Assembly (NCBI GenBank): GCA_963662155.1
Contig: OY759271.1
Coordinates: 21,236,229 to 21,300,228 of the forward strand
DNA from: Lamellibrachia columna
Lineage: Eukaryota; Annelida; Polychaeta; Sabellida; Siboglinidae
Length of the DNA stretch: 64,000 bases
Reading direction: 5' to 3'
Shown: in pieces, positions 1 through 10,243 of the stretch
How the letters are laid out: every line of letters starts with the position of its first letter
Numbering within the stretch: position 1 is the first letter of the stretch
The notes under the pieces: generated by a model
The model's database searches: none
What the model saw: the letters and a program-made list of their open reading frames with translations, nothing else
Told to the model about the DNA's origin: nothing
Program-made: the position numbers and the translations under genes

Positions 1-1929
1 GTAGTCAGTATTCATTCAGGCTATCTATGCCTGTTCACTGTGTAGTCAGTATTCATTCCGGCTATCTATGCGTGTTCATTGTGTAGTCAGTATTCATTCA
101 GGCTATCTATGCCTGTTCATTGTGTAGTTATGCTGTGTCTTGCTAATAGCACATTCTGTCTTACAAGACAGTATTCATTCAGGCTATCTATGCCTGTTCA
201 TTGTGTAGTCAGTATTCATTCAGGCTATCTATGCCTGTTCATTGTGTAGTCAGTATTCATTCAGGTTATCTATGCCTGTTCATTGTGTAGTCAGTATTCA
301 TTCAGGCTATCTATGCCTGTTCATTGTGTAGTCAGTATTCATTCAGGCTATCTATGCATGTTCATTGTGTAGTCAGTATTCATTCCGGCTATCTATGCCT
401 GTTCACTGTGTAGTCAGTATTCATTCCGGCTATCTATGCGTGTTCATTGTGTAGTTATGCTGTCTTGCTAATAGCACATTCTGTCTTACAAGACAGTGTT
501 CATTCAGGCTATCTATGCCTGTTCATTGTGTAGTCGGTATTCATTCAGGCTATCTATGCCTGTTCATTGTGTAGTCGGTATTCATTCAGGCTATCTATGC
601 GTGTTCATTGTGTAGTCGGTATTCATTCAGGCTATCTATGCCTGTTCATTGTGTAGTCGGTATTCATTCAGGCTATCTATGCCTGTTCATTGTGTAGTCG
701 GTATTCATTCAGGCTATCTATGCCTGTTCATTGTGTAGTCGGTATTCATTCAGGCTATCTATGCCTGTTCATTGTGTAGTCGGTATTCATTCAGGCTATC
801 TATGCCTGTTCATTGTGTAGTCGGTATTCATTCAGGCTATCTATGCCTGTTCATTGTGTAGTCGGTATTCATTCAGGCTATCTATGCCTGTTCATTGTGT
901 AGTCGGTATTCATTCAGGCTATCTATGCGTGTTCATTGTGTAGTCGGTATTCATTCAGGCTATCTATGCCTGTTCATTGTGTAGCCGGTATTCATTCAGG
1001 CTATCTATGCCTGTTCATTGTGTAGTCTGTATTCATTCAGGCTATCTATGCGTGTTCATTGTGTAGTCAGTATTCATTCAGGCTATCTATGCCTGTTCAT
1101 TGTGTAGTCAGTATTCATTCAGGCTATCTATGCCTGTTCATTGTGTAGTCGGTATTCATTCAGGCTATCTATGCCTGTTCATTGTGTAGTCGGTATTCAT
1201 TCAGGCTATCTATGCCTGTTCATTGTGTAGTCGGTATTGATTCAGGCTATCTATGCCTGTTCATTGTGTAGTCGGTATTCATTCAGGCTATCTATGCCTG
1301 TTCATTGTGTAGTCGATATTCATTCAGGTTATCTATGCCTGTTCATTGTGTAGTCGGTATTCATTCAGGCTATCTATGCCTGTTCATTGTGTAGTCGGTA
1401 TTCATTCAGGCTATCTATGCCTGTTCATTGTGTAGTCGGTATTCATTCAGGCTATCTATGCCTGTTCATTGTGTAGTCGGTATTCATTCAGGCTATCTAT
1501 GCCTGTTCATTGTGTAGTCGGTATTCATTCAGGCTATCTATGCCTGTTCATTGTGTAGTCGGTATTCATTCAGGTTATCTATGCCTGTTCATTGTGTAGT
1601 CAGTATTCATTCAGGCTATCTATGCCTGTTCATTGTGTAGTCAGTATTCATTCAGGCTATATATGCCTGTTCATTGTGTAGTCAGTATTCATTCAGGCTA
1701 TCTATGCCTGTTCATTGTGTAGTCAGTATTCATTCAGGCTATCTATGCCTGTTCATTGTGTAGTCAGTATTCATTCAGGCTATCTATGCCTGTTCATTGT
1801 GTAGTCAGTATTCATTCAGGCTAAATATGCCTGTTCATTGTGTAGTCAGTATTCATTCAGGCTATCTATGCCTGTTCATTGTGTAGTCAGTATTCATTCA
1901 GGCTATCTATGCCTGTTCATTGTGTAGTC
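1..1929. repeat. 41-bp minisatellite (about 45 copies), truncated by the window edge
   Basis: Tandem copies of a 41-bp unit with core TTCATTCAGGCTATCTATG fill the left end and clearly continue beyond position 1. Unit variants are grouped: the GTAGTCAG form dominates at 1-430 and 1577-1929, and the GTAGTCGG form dominates at 532-1570. Two units (from 124 and from 451) carry the same extra segment with GCTAATAGCACATTCTGTC. The array lies in the intron downstream of the ErbB-like exon ending at 2408. Confidence 0.97.
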
Positions 1930-2407
1930 ACAATGGTTACACCGTAACAGACCAAGATGTGTTCCATGTTATTCATGAATAACTCCTCATGAAGTACGTT
2001 TACTTAGATTACAGATTTCATTTGAACAGTTGGCTGTTTCTAAATTCCTCACCGGCACGAGCACAATCAGTATTACAATAAAAAAAATTGTATTTTATAA
2101 ATTTTTCATTGATAAAAATATGCATAAAACAGAATGTACAATGTATATACAAAAGTAAATGCAATCTCTGAGATGCATCATCTTCTGAATTATCTGCTTA
2201 AACATCAGCAAGGCTAGATCTAATCTCAACTAACTTCTCTAAACATATTATAATTAATGATCATCAACAATATTCCATGTTCCTTGTTAGATGTACCTTT
2301 TCAACAGCTAACTTATAGACTTATTGTCACATTGCATTCTAAATTCCAACAAAACGATGAAAATGAACTCACACAAAAAACATAACATACAAGACACAAA
2401 GACTTAC
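1930..2407. other. Intronic AT-rich sequence between the 41-bp array and ErbB-like exon 3
   Basis: About 480 bp of AT-rich unique sequence. It begins as intron right after the GTAAGT donor of the receptor exon. I see no exon, RNA gene or mobile element here. Confidence 0.7.
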
Positions 2408-2597
2408 CATATAAAGATGAGAAGCCCAGCTGTTTGAGCCCCAGAGTTGAGTTGTCCCGGTAGTTGAGGGCAACGTACAGACTGTACTGCCCTTCTTTGC
2501 CATCCACATGGTACAGATCACGCCCCCGGATGATCCTCAGGCTTGTCAGGGGGATATAGTTTGAACATACCCCCACTATAAGCACATAGCCAGTGAC
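2408..2597 (-). CDS. ErbB/EGF-receptor-like gene, exon 3 (receptor L domain 1, continued)
   Basis: This minus-strand exon of 190 bp continues directly from the exon at 3396-3553. It encodes VTGYVLIVGV, NYIPLTSLRIIRG, YSLYVALNYRDN and LGLKQLGFSSLY, matching the EGFR stretch that reads EVAGYVLIAL, RIPLENLQIIRG, YALAVLSNYDAN and GLKELPMRNL. The acceptor is CTGTCTGTCACAG before 2597, and the donor is GTAAGT right after 2408. It starts in phase 0 and ends in phase 1; human EGFR exon 3 is of similar size. Potential N-glycosylation sites of the NxS/T type are visible (NST). The next exon is not in the window, because the sequence to the left runs into a minisatellite that reaches position 1. Oddly, a 21-bp minisatellite begins only about 20 bp upstream of the acceptor, leaving a short CT-rich tract between. 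Confidence 0.94.
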
Positions 2598-2608
2598 CTG
2601 TGACAGAC

Positions 2609-2938
2609 AGAGAGAGACATACACCCCACCATGGCAGACATACACCCCACCATGGCAGACATACACTCCACCATGGCAGACATACACCCCACCATGGCAT
2701 ACATACACCCCACCATGGCATACATACACCCCACCATGGCAGACATACACCCCACCATGGCATACATACACCCCACCATGGCAGACATACACCCCACCAT
2801 GGCAGACATACACCCCATCATGGCAGACATACACCTCACCATGGCAGACATACACCCCACCATGGCAGACATACACCCCACCATGGCAGACATACACCCC
2901 ACCATGGCAGACATACACCTCACCATGGCAGACATACT
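2609..2938. repeat. 21-bp minisatellite next to the ErbB-like exon 3 acceptor
   Basis: About 16 copies of a 21-bp unit (core CCCCACCATGGCAGACATAC). The unit is a multiple of three and has no stops in most frames, so open frames appear on both strands; on the minus strand one even runs into the true exon. The array is intronic, lying just upstream of the acceptor at 2597. Peptides such as repeated GVYVCH are artefacts of the repeat. Confidence 0.96.
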
Positions 2939-3395
2939 GACTATATTACACAGCTATGAAAAAAATAAGCTTTACTGAGATGTTTTATATCAAATACCAA
3001 AAATACATAGATCTCTTAAATTAGACCTTTGCTTGTTATTACAATTCTTTATTACTACAAATAATACCACACTATTTTTTCATAATGCCATGTGATGCCT
3101 TTTTAATAGAATGTTTGCATTTGTGTGCTTATGATACCTGATCAGACTGGATATTGTGTTTAGTCAAGATATCAATATATTGATAACTAAACAACAACAA
3201 ATGCATAATTTCTGCCATGATTTTAGTACACTACAAAATATACACACAACAAGAGTACCCATTACATTAATATAACTGTACTATAATTCATGACTGCTTA
3301 TATAATATTAACTAAAATTATAATAAACTGCACTGTAATATTTATTAAAGTATATTAAAATTTTTGCAGTTGATAAGTCTGAGGCAAAGACAAAC
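2939..3395. other. Remaining part of the intron between ErbB-like exons 2 and 3
   Basis: AT-rich unique sequence that starts, on the minus strand, with the GTTTGT donor. No other feature is seen. With the 21-bp array the whole intron is about 800 bp. Confidence 0.8.
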
Positions 3396-3553
3396 CTCTT
3401 TGATGTCCTTCAGGAAGCTCAGGTCGTAATTCTCCGGCAAGAAGGTCAACTCTAGGTTACCATCGAGGTATGTGCAGTTGGTGAACATTGTGCGGTACAA
3501 CTTCATGCGGTCTCCGGTTTGATGCGTCAGGCCGTTCTTGGTGCCACGACACA
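3396..3553 (-). CDS. ErbB/EGF-receptor-like gene, exon 2 (start of receptor L domain 1)
   Basis: Read on the minus strand, this 158-bp exon encodes about 52 residues containing VCRGTKNGLT, FTNCTYLDGNLELTFL and YDLSFLKDIKE. They follow the first receptor L domain of EGF receptors (human: VCQGT, NCEVVLGNLEITYV, YDLSFLKTIQEV), which forms part of the extracellular ligand-binding lobe of a membrane tyrosine kinase. Splice signals are visible: acceptor TTCGTTGCAG just before 3553 and donor GTTTGT just after 3396. The exon begins in phase 1 and ends in phase 0, as I recall for human EGFR exon 2 (152 bp, phase 1 start). The exon with the signal peptide must lie to the right. Only a fragment of the gene is present, so I cannot say which ErbB paralogue it is. 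Family call is confident from motif order, exon length and phase together. Confidence 0.93.
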
Positions 3554-3599
3554 CTGCAACGAATACTTGCCGTATCACTCATCCACACTCAGAACCAAA

Positions 3600-3724
3600 A
3601 AAAGTGTAAACACTGGGCCACAGTGACAACATTAGGTCATAACACTGGACCACAATGACAACATTAGACCATAACACTGGGCCACAATGACAACATTAGA
3701 TCATAACACTGGGCCACAATGATA
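3600..3724. repeat. 32-bp minisatellite, left block
   Basis: About four copies of a 32-bp unit with core ACTGGGCCACAATGACAAC, beginning some 45 bp upstream of ErbB-like exon 2. The array is cut by a LINE fragment and resumes at about 4354. Confidence 0.93.
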
Positions 3725-4353
3725 ACAGCTTCAAAGGGTAATCAAATTCTTGGACTGATTAGAAGAAACATAACATACAAGGGAAAAAAGTTAATTATAC
3801 CTCTTTATAAAGCAATAGTTAGACCTCATTTAGAATACTGTATACAAGCATGGAGACCATATCGTAAGAAGGATATAGATACGCTTGAACGCATACAAAG
3901 GAGAGCAACTAAAATGATTCCAGAACTGAGAGACCTTAGTTATGAAGAACGCCTGAAGGAATGTGGTTTAACAACTCTAGAGACAAGGAGGTTAAGAGGA
4001 GATCTGATTGAAGTTTTTAAGATATTGAATGGGTATGAAAATATTGATAGAAATATGTTTTTCTCACTCAAGAACTAGAGGACATGAGGTAAAATTAGTA
4101 AAGGATCAATGTAGATTGGACATCAGGAAGCACCCATTCTCACAGAGGACAATAAATGAATGGAACAAATTGTCTACAGATTGTGTAACTGCTAGCAGCG
4201 TGAATATGTTTAAAAACAAGGTTGACACATATCTCAGGAGGGCGGGTTATAAGTAGATGAACATTGTTGGACTCTCGATAAGCCAATGGCTTCCTTGTCC
4301 ACTTGCCATCTGGGCCCTTGGCTTGGATGGCAAATCTTGTTAAATCTTGTTAA
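3725..4353 (+). mobile_element. 5'-truncated CR1-like LINE fragment inserted in a minisatellite
   Basis: This 630-bp non-LTR retrotransposon 3' end encodes the end of a reverse transcriptase ORF plus the 3' untranslated region. The last about 100 bp contain ACTCTCGATAAGCCAATGGC and end in a tandem 10-bp motif (AAATCTTGTT), as in the longer copy ending near 60800. CR1-group LINEs end in such short direct repeats rather than poly(A). The same 32-bp minisatellite flanks both sides with its phase almost unbroken, so the element jumped into an existing array; no clear target-site duplication is visible. Confidence 0.93.
3727..4259 (+). pseudogene. Reverse transcriptase C-terminal remnant (CR1-like LINE)
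   Basis: The frame from about 3727 encodes GNQILGLIRRNITYKGKKL, PLYKAIVRPHLEYCIQAW and RIQRRATKMIPELRDLSY, the region after the polymerase active site in CR1/jockey-type LINE proteins. The frame breaks near 4055-4078, where a few bases are missing compared with the copy at 60490; the neighbouring frame then continues with TRGHEVKLVKDQCRLDIRK, INEWNKL and VNMFKNKVDTYL and stops at 4256. It lacks the endonuclease and catalytic palm motifs, so it is inactive. Confidence 0.93.
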
Positions 4354-4870
4354 ACATTAGATCATAACACTGGGCTACAATGACAACATTAGACCATAAC
4401 ACTGGGCCACAATGACAACATTAGATCATAACACTGGGCCACAATGATAACATTAAACATTAGATCATAACACTGGGCCACAATGACAACATTAGACCAT
4501 AACACTGGGCCACAATGACAACATTAGACCATAACACTGGACCACAATGATAACATTAGATCATAACACTGGGCCACAATGACAACATTAGACCATAACA
4601 CTGGGCCACAATGACAACATTAGATCATGACACTGGGCTACAGCAACAACATGATATCATAATGCTGGGCCACAGTGACAACATTAGATCATCATAAGGC
4701 TGGGCCACAGTGACAACATGAGATCATAAGATTGGGACACAGCGACAACATGAGATCATAAAATTGGGCCACAGTGACAACACAAGATGATAAGCCTGGG
4801 CCAGTGACAACATGAGATCATAAGATTGGGCCAGTGACAACATGTGATCATAAGACTGGACAGGCTTCGA
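4354..4870. repeat. 32-bp minisatellite, right block, decaying to the right
   Basis: Continuation of the array interrupted at 3725. Units are clean up to about 4640 and then shorten and diverge (CATAAGATTGGGCCAGTGAC type) to about 4860. About 16 copies in all. Confidence 0.92.
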
Positions 4871-5204
4871 ATTTGGCAAACTTAAGGGCAAGGCCAGTTG
4901 GCCTTGGCTTTTATATATATATTACGGCCAGTAGGCAGGGCACCGAGACCAGTAGAAAATGCCACAAATGCTTTAATACAATGAATGTTGGAAAATTAGC
5001 ATTGTAAAAAAACATCTGGGTACTATAAAGAAGTTGTGTCTTAGTGAGTTGCTGCCTGCCGACGACGTTGCCTTCAGCCGACAACGTCGCAATTGAAATG
5101 GACATATATCCACTGCCTACTGCCAGGTATTCATGTATACAGTTGAGTGAATGGAGGTAACCTGGAATGAACGAAATTGTCCAAGCTTTGAAACAGCAAC
5201 CAGA

Positions 5205-5215
5205 GGATTCGAACC
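5205..5215 (-). promoter_or_regulatory. Internal polymerase III B box of the SINE
   Basis: GGTTCGAATCC on the minus strand is a perfect B box. It lies 33 bp after the A box. Confidence 0.8.
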
Positions 5216-5248
5216 CTGGTTGTGTTGATTGAGAGTGTCATGTTCTAA

Positions 5249-5259
5249 CCTCTGCGCCA
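5249..5259 (-). promoter_or_regulatory. Internal polymerase III A box of the SINE
   Basis: TGGCGCAGAGG on the minus strand fits the TRGCNNAGNGG form of the tRNA A box. Confidence 0.75.
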
Positions 5260-5279
5260 CTGCGACCCACATGAAACAC

Positions 5280-5620
5280 ATACTAGAGACACTAGAGACC
5301 ATCTGATGTCACTGGCAAAAACTGAGAAACATGCTCTATATGGAACAACTCCAACAGGTGGCACCACCAACATGTCAGTGTTTTATTTTCCGGTGATTGA
5401 CAATGTAGCTGACTATAGAACCACACCCCTAGTGACAGGGGTCAACGCAACCAGAACATTCATGACGGAACTAGTTAGTAATGACAGATTAGTTTCTGTC
5501 AAGTCTGGGAGAATTAATAAATTTCCTACAAATATGTGCATACACATTTGATTAAAACACTACCCTAATCATTTCTATAGATTATATCCAAACCTGATTC
5601 AATGTAAATGTCAATGACCA
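5280..5620. other. Unique sequence, no gene recognised
   Basis: About 340 bp between the SINE and the CT-rich array. One 81-codon plus-strand open frame is present, with no recognisable domain or splice context. Confidence 0.6.
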
Positions 5621-5639
5621 CTGGAAGAGACAAACTACT

Positions 5640-6425
5640 CCCACACTCCTACTGACCTCCCACCAGCTCCCACCCTCTCCCACCCCCTAGCTCCCACCCA
5701 CTCCTACTGACCCCCCAGCTCCCACCAACTCTCACCCCCTAGCTCCTACCCACTCCTACTGACCCCCCATCTCCCACCCACTCCTACTGACCCCCACCTC
5801 CCACCCACTCCTACTGACCCCCATCTCCCACCCACTCCTACTGACCCCCCCACCTCCCACCCACTCCTACTGACCTCCCAGCTCCCACCCACTCCTACTG
5901 ACCCCCCATCTCCCACCCACTCCTACTGACCCCCCACCTCCCACCCATTCTTACTGACCCCTCAGCTCCCACCCACTCCTACTGACCCCCCAGCTCCCAC
6001 CCACTCCTACTGACCCCCCACCTCCCACCCACTCCTACTGACCCCCCACCTCCCACCCACTCCTACTGACCCCCACCTACCACCCACTCATACTGACCCC
6101 CCACCTCCTACCCACTCCTACTGACCCCCCAGCTCCCACCCACTCCTACTGACCCCCAGCTCCCACCAACTCCCACCCCCTAGCTCCTACCCACTCCTAC
6201 TGACCCCCCATCTCCCACCCACTCCTACTGACCCCCACCTCCCACCCACTCCTACTGACCCCCCATCTCCCACCCACTCCTACTGACCCCCACCTCCCAC
6301 CCACTCCTACTGACCTCCCAGCTCCCACCCACTCCTACTGAGCCCCCACCTCCCACCCACTCCTACTGACCTCCCAGCTCCCACCCACTCCTACTGATCC
6401 CCACCTCCCACCCACTCTCACCACT
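5640..6425. repeat. 27-28-bp pyrimidine-rich minisatellite
   Basis: About 28 copies with core CACCCACTCCTACTGACCCC, varying in the number of C residues and in AGCTCCC, ATCTCCC or ACCTCCC. The plus strand is almost free of G except once per unit, a strong strand bias over nearly 800 bp. Confidence 0.95.
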
Positions 6426-6796
6426 TCCACCTGCCAGCACTAACAGATGCCTGCAGGGTCACGATAGCAAATAGCAATTGCTTTGGTTAATTTGCGAAGG
6501 CCACACCAAAGCACAACCTTGTCAGATATCCATTTATCAACTAAAGTAATTTAGCAAGTGTAAATTTGTGCATCTCAAAAATATTTATCTTGCAACAGTG
6601 TTTTATTATGGGGTGTTTATAGTAACAGTTTAATACAAACTCTATTCTGACATCAGTGCATAATTAATATACGTATATCTTTAATACTGCTAACTTAAGT
6701 TCATGAATGTTTATGTCACTCACATTTTTGTAATTCCCTTTATCATAATATTGCTCTCAAGGACATCTTGAAACTTCAACAAAATTGTTTGGTAAG
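6426..6796. other. Unique AT-rich sequence
   Basis: No coding, RNA or repeat feature recognised between the CT-rich array and the LINE fragment. Confidence 0.65.
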
Positions 6797-7258
6797 GATA
6801 GTTACCCGGTCTCCTCATTAAATCCTTGCATTGGCTCCCTGTCCGATAACGGATTATTTTTAAGATCAGTAAAATTACCTATTGAACACTTTCTTCCAAG
6901 CAACCAGCATATTTACATTCACTGCTCACTCCTGCAAGGCAGCCTAGACAACTTCTATCATATAATTCTAATCTACCTTTCATTCCCAGTGTTAAGACAA
7001 ATGTCAGAACTAGAGCTTTTTCAGTTGCTGCACCGACTCTGTGGAACTCACTCCCTGTTAGTGTTAAGTCTGTAGGAAATATAACAACATTTCGACGTAA
7101 ACTAAAAACCATAGCTCCCAGTGTACCAATCCAACTGTTCACAAATGGAACTACTTATCAATTATATACTGCTTAACCCCTTTTGTTTTGGTGTGCTGCC
7201 GAGCTTGGGTCTCCCAAGGATTTTAGTGCAATTGAAGTATTTTATATATTATTATTAT
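6797..7258 (+). mobile_element. Degenerate L2/jockey-like LINE 3' end
   Basis: A different LINE group from the CR1-like copies. With two stop codons ignored, the frame from about 6827 reads HWLPVR, RIIFKISKIT, LHSLLTPARQPRQL, TRAFSVAAPTLWNSLPVSV and NITTFRRKLK. This is the classic C-terminal block after the reverse transcriptase of L2/jockey-type elements. The protein part ends near 7170, and the region closes with an ATT-rich simple repeat (TATTATTATTA). It is 5'-truncated and non-functional. Confidence 0.88.
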
Positions 7259-8230
7259 TACATTGCATAATTATAATTTATAATTGTGTTACACCATAGC
7301 CACATAATGAAATATTTTTTCAGTAATCCAAACTTTTTCACCATAATTCACCATAAAGAAATTTCACTTATGAACATGGAACCTGCAGTAATTGGAGACA
7401 TGCTTTGAAAGTGAGCGTTGGTCAGGTTGATGAGTGTAGACAGTGTGTGGGGTGTGGAAAGGCACGTCTATGGCTGGTTCAGTTACAGTGACAACGGCTG
7501 AGACATGACAGAATCATGACAGAATCTCGGTGCAAACCATCCTTTAGAATTATGTCAGTTAATTTATGCACCTCAACAACATGATACATTTTGTTTCATC
7601 AATGTTGTTTCATCAATGTTGCAAATGCTAAATTATCATAATGCTCTTACAGAGAAGACATTGTGTTACAGACAAGCATCTTAAAAGTAGAATTTAGCAA
7701 TGTACAATTTAACTAACCACATTTCAAAATATTACTCAACATAGGCTACAAACATTGTGCAGTTTCTACTCTGTAAAACAGCAAAAAACATCTAATGATT
7801 TTTTTTATATAATTAGTTAAAAGTTAGTTAAAACTCAGACTTAACTTTCTTGACTTTTTCACATAACTTAAAAAACTTTTTAGTTAGCATTTTCAACCAT
7901 TCTGGCTTGACCTCTATAATGGGTATTCATATGACTGACTGAAATGCTTACTCTGCCATGTGTGTCTGTATGGTGCAGTGTGTGTCATACAAACATGTCC
8001 AACAGAGAACTCTGGGAACAGCAACGACTGCTTCATTAGAAAGCAAGATCAACACAACATGTCTACCTAAATAGTAAGTTCATCCATTCACGTGCATGCA
8101 TGCATGCGTGTGTGGTTACGGTTATGCATGCATGCATACATGTGCGCATGTGCTAACATGCTGTACAAGAAACATGTAGTGTTTGTACTAGTCACCAGGT
8201 GTCACCACTCACATATTAACAAGCCCTAAG
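7259..8230. other. Unique AT-rich sequence
   Basis: Nearly 1 kb without a supported gene. A short GCATGCATGCGTG-type stretch lies at 8094-8135; otherwise nothing is recognised. Confidence 0.6.
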
Positions 8231-8233
8231 AAA

Positions 8234-9137
8234 AAGTGTGCCAGTGGGCTACTCTAATGCTTCGTTGTAAAGTGTTGTAAAGTGTGCCAGTGGGCTACTC
8301 TAATGCTTTGTTGTAAAGTGTTGTAAAGTGTGCCAGTGGACTACTCTAATGCTTTGTTGTAAAGTGTGCCAGTTGACTACTCTAATACTTTGTTGTAAAG
8401 TGTTGTAAAGTGTGCCAGTTGACTACTCTAATGCTTTGTTGTAAAGTGTTGTAAAGTGTGCCAGTGGGCTACTCTAATGCTTTGTTGTAAAGTGTTGTAA
8501 AGTGTGCCAGTGAACTACTATAATGCTTTGTTGTAAAGTGTTGTAAAGTGTGCTAGTGGGATACTCTAATGCTTTGTTGTAAAGTGTTGTAAAGTGTGCC
8601 AGTGGGCTACTCTAATGCTTTGTTGTAAAGTGTTGTAAAGTGTGCCAGTTGGCTACTCTAATGCTTTGTTGTAAAGTGTTGTAAAGTGTGCCAGTTGGCT
8701 ACTCTAATGCTTTGTTGTAAAGTGTTGTAAAGTGTACCAGTGGACTACTCTAATGCTTTGTTGTAAATTGTTGTAAAGTGTGCCAGTGAACTACTCTAAT
8801 GCTTTGTTGTAAAGTGTTGTAAAGTGTGCCAGTGGGCTACTCTAATGCTTTGTTGTAAAGTGTTGTAAAGTGTGCCAGTGGGCTACTCTAATGCTTTGTT
8901 GTAACGTGTTGTAAAGTGTGCCAGTGGGCTACTCTAATGCTTTGTTGTAAAGTGTTGTAAAGTGTGCCAGTGGGCTACTCTAATGCTTTGTTGTAAAGTG
9001 TTGTAAAGTGTGCCAGTGGACTACTCTAATGCTTTGTTGTAAAGTGTTGTAAAGTGTGCCAGTGGGCTACTCTAATGCTTTGTTGTAAAGTGTTGTAAAG
9101 TGTGCCAGTGGGCTACTCTAATGCTTTGTTGTAAAGC
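8234..9137. repeat. 46-bp minisatellite (about 20 copies)
   Basis: The unit has core GGCTACTCTAATGCTTTGTT followed by two copies of GTAAAGTGTT. Some units lack one GTAAAGTGTT copy, showing slippage inside the unit. Confidence 0.96.
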
Positions 9138-9811
9138 TACTTCAATTTTAATTTCAACTCATTCAATGTCTGCTTCAACATATTTATTAATTTCTGAACA
9201 GACAAAAAATGTATTCATAACACGCCTGACAAGCTATTCCATTTGAAGACGTCCATACAGGAGAAATGATGGTTGCCAAACATCCTTGCTTTCAAGACTG
9301 AATATTCATTGATACATGATTGTTTTACATAAAGAATGCACCTGCTATAGCAACAAGTAGGGTGGACAACAGATGGAAAGATGACACGTGAAACAGAAAG
9401 TGATCTTATGGTAGTGAATATGGAGAAGACATGTCACAGACCTACCTCATGTCTCCCGCAGATACACAAGATCGCGGTAATGAAAATTAATTCCTGAAGT
9501 CACAGAGTAGGTGCTCTGTCTTGGAGGCAAAACACATAGGGGCATTGGAATGGTGTTCCTGGAGCGACATGCCTTGGAGGCGGGGACTCTAGGGAAGGCA
9601 GGAGGGAACCACATGGCTAAACAACAGCACACCCATCAGATCTAACCATCTTTCTCTGTCTTCTCAACTATAATAATCATCACTACAATGTGATATTTCT
9701 ACTACTTCTGTAGAAAGTGATACTAATTATTTACACCCGATGTGATGTCTAGACAGATATGCATAACTAGACAGGTAGAAAGTTTATAATTTTTTCAGCT
9801 AATTTCCCTGC
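9138..9811. other. Unique sequence
   Basis: About 670 bp between arrays. No exon, RNA or mobile element is recognised. Confidence 0.6.
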
Positions 9812-10243
9812 TTGTGTGCCAGTGCTAGTAGCTGTAACTAGCCAGGCATCTTGTGTGCCAGTGCTAGTAGCTGTGACTAGCCAGGCATCTTGTGTGCCAG
9901 TGCTAGTAGCTGTGACTAGCCAGGCATCTTGTGTGCCAGTGCTAGTAGCTGTGACTAGCCAGGCATCTTGTGTGCCAGTGCTAGTAGCTGTGACTAGCCA
10001 GGCATCTTGTGTGCCAGTGCTAGTAGCTGTGACTAGCCAGGCATCTTGTGTGCCAGTGCTAGTAGCTGTGACTAGCCAGGCATCTTGTGTGCCAGTGCTA
10101 GTAGCTGTGACTAGCCAGGCATCTTGTGTGCCAGTGCTAGTAGCTGTGACTAGCCAGGCATCTTGTGTGCCAGTGCTAGTAGCTGTGACTAGCCAGGCAT
10201 CTTGTGTGCCAGTGCTAGTAGCTGTGACTAGCCAGGCATCTTG
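9812..10243. repeat. 39-bp minisatellite, 11 nearly identical copies
   Basis: The unit (core GTGACTAGCCAGGCATCTTG) is 39 bp, a multiple of three. It gives an open plus-strand frame with a 13-residue peptide repeat (CVPVLVAVTSQAS). Only the first unit differs visibly (GTAACTAG). The frame has no homology I recognise and ends soon after the array, so I read it as a satellite, not a gene. Confidence 0.96.

Larger units (their letters stand above)
5105..5278 (-). mobile_element. tRNA-headed SINE, copy 1 (head and part of body)
   Basis: On the minus strand this begins with a tRNA-like head having both RNA polymerase III boxes: A box TGGCGCAGAGG (5249-5259) and B box GGTTCGAATCC (5205-5215), spaced as in a tRNA gene. 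The following body (5105-5190) matches the body of the copy at 36350-36668. The tail with the GCGCTATATAAGAAC motif is absent here. Head, body and position in a repeat-rich intron fit a SINE; a functional tRNA gene is unlikely because the arms do not fold well by eye. Confidence 0.8.

Noticed and set aside
1..1929. CRISPR array at the left end
   Set aside because: Repeats are contiguous 41-bp units without unique spacers, in an animal genome with introns; a minisatellite.
5180..5275. Functional tRNA gene on the minus strand
   Set aside because: A and B boxes are good, but acceptor and anticodon arms do not pair convincingly and the SINE body follows directly, shared with another copy.
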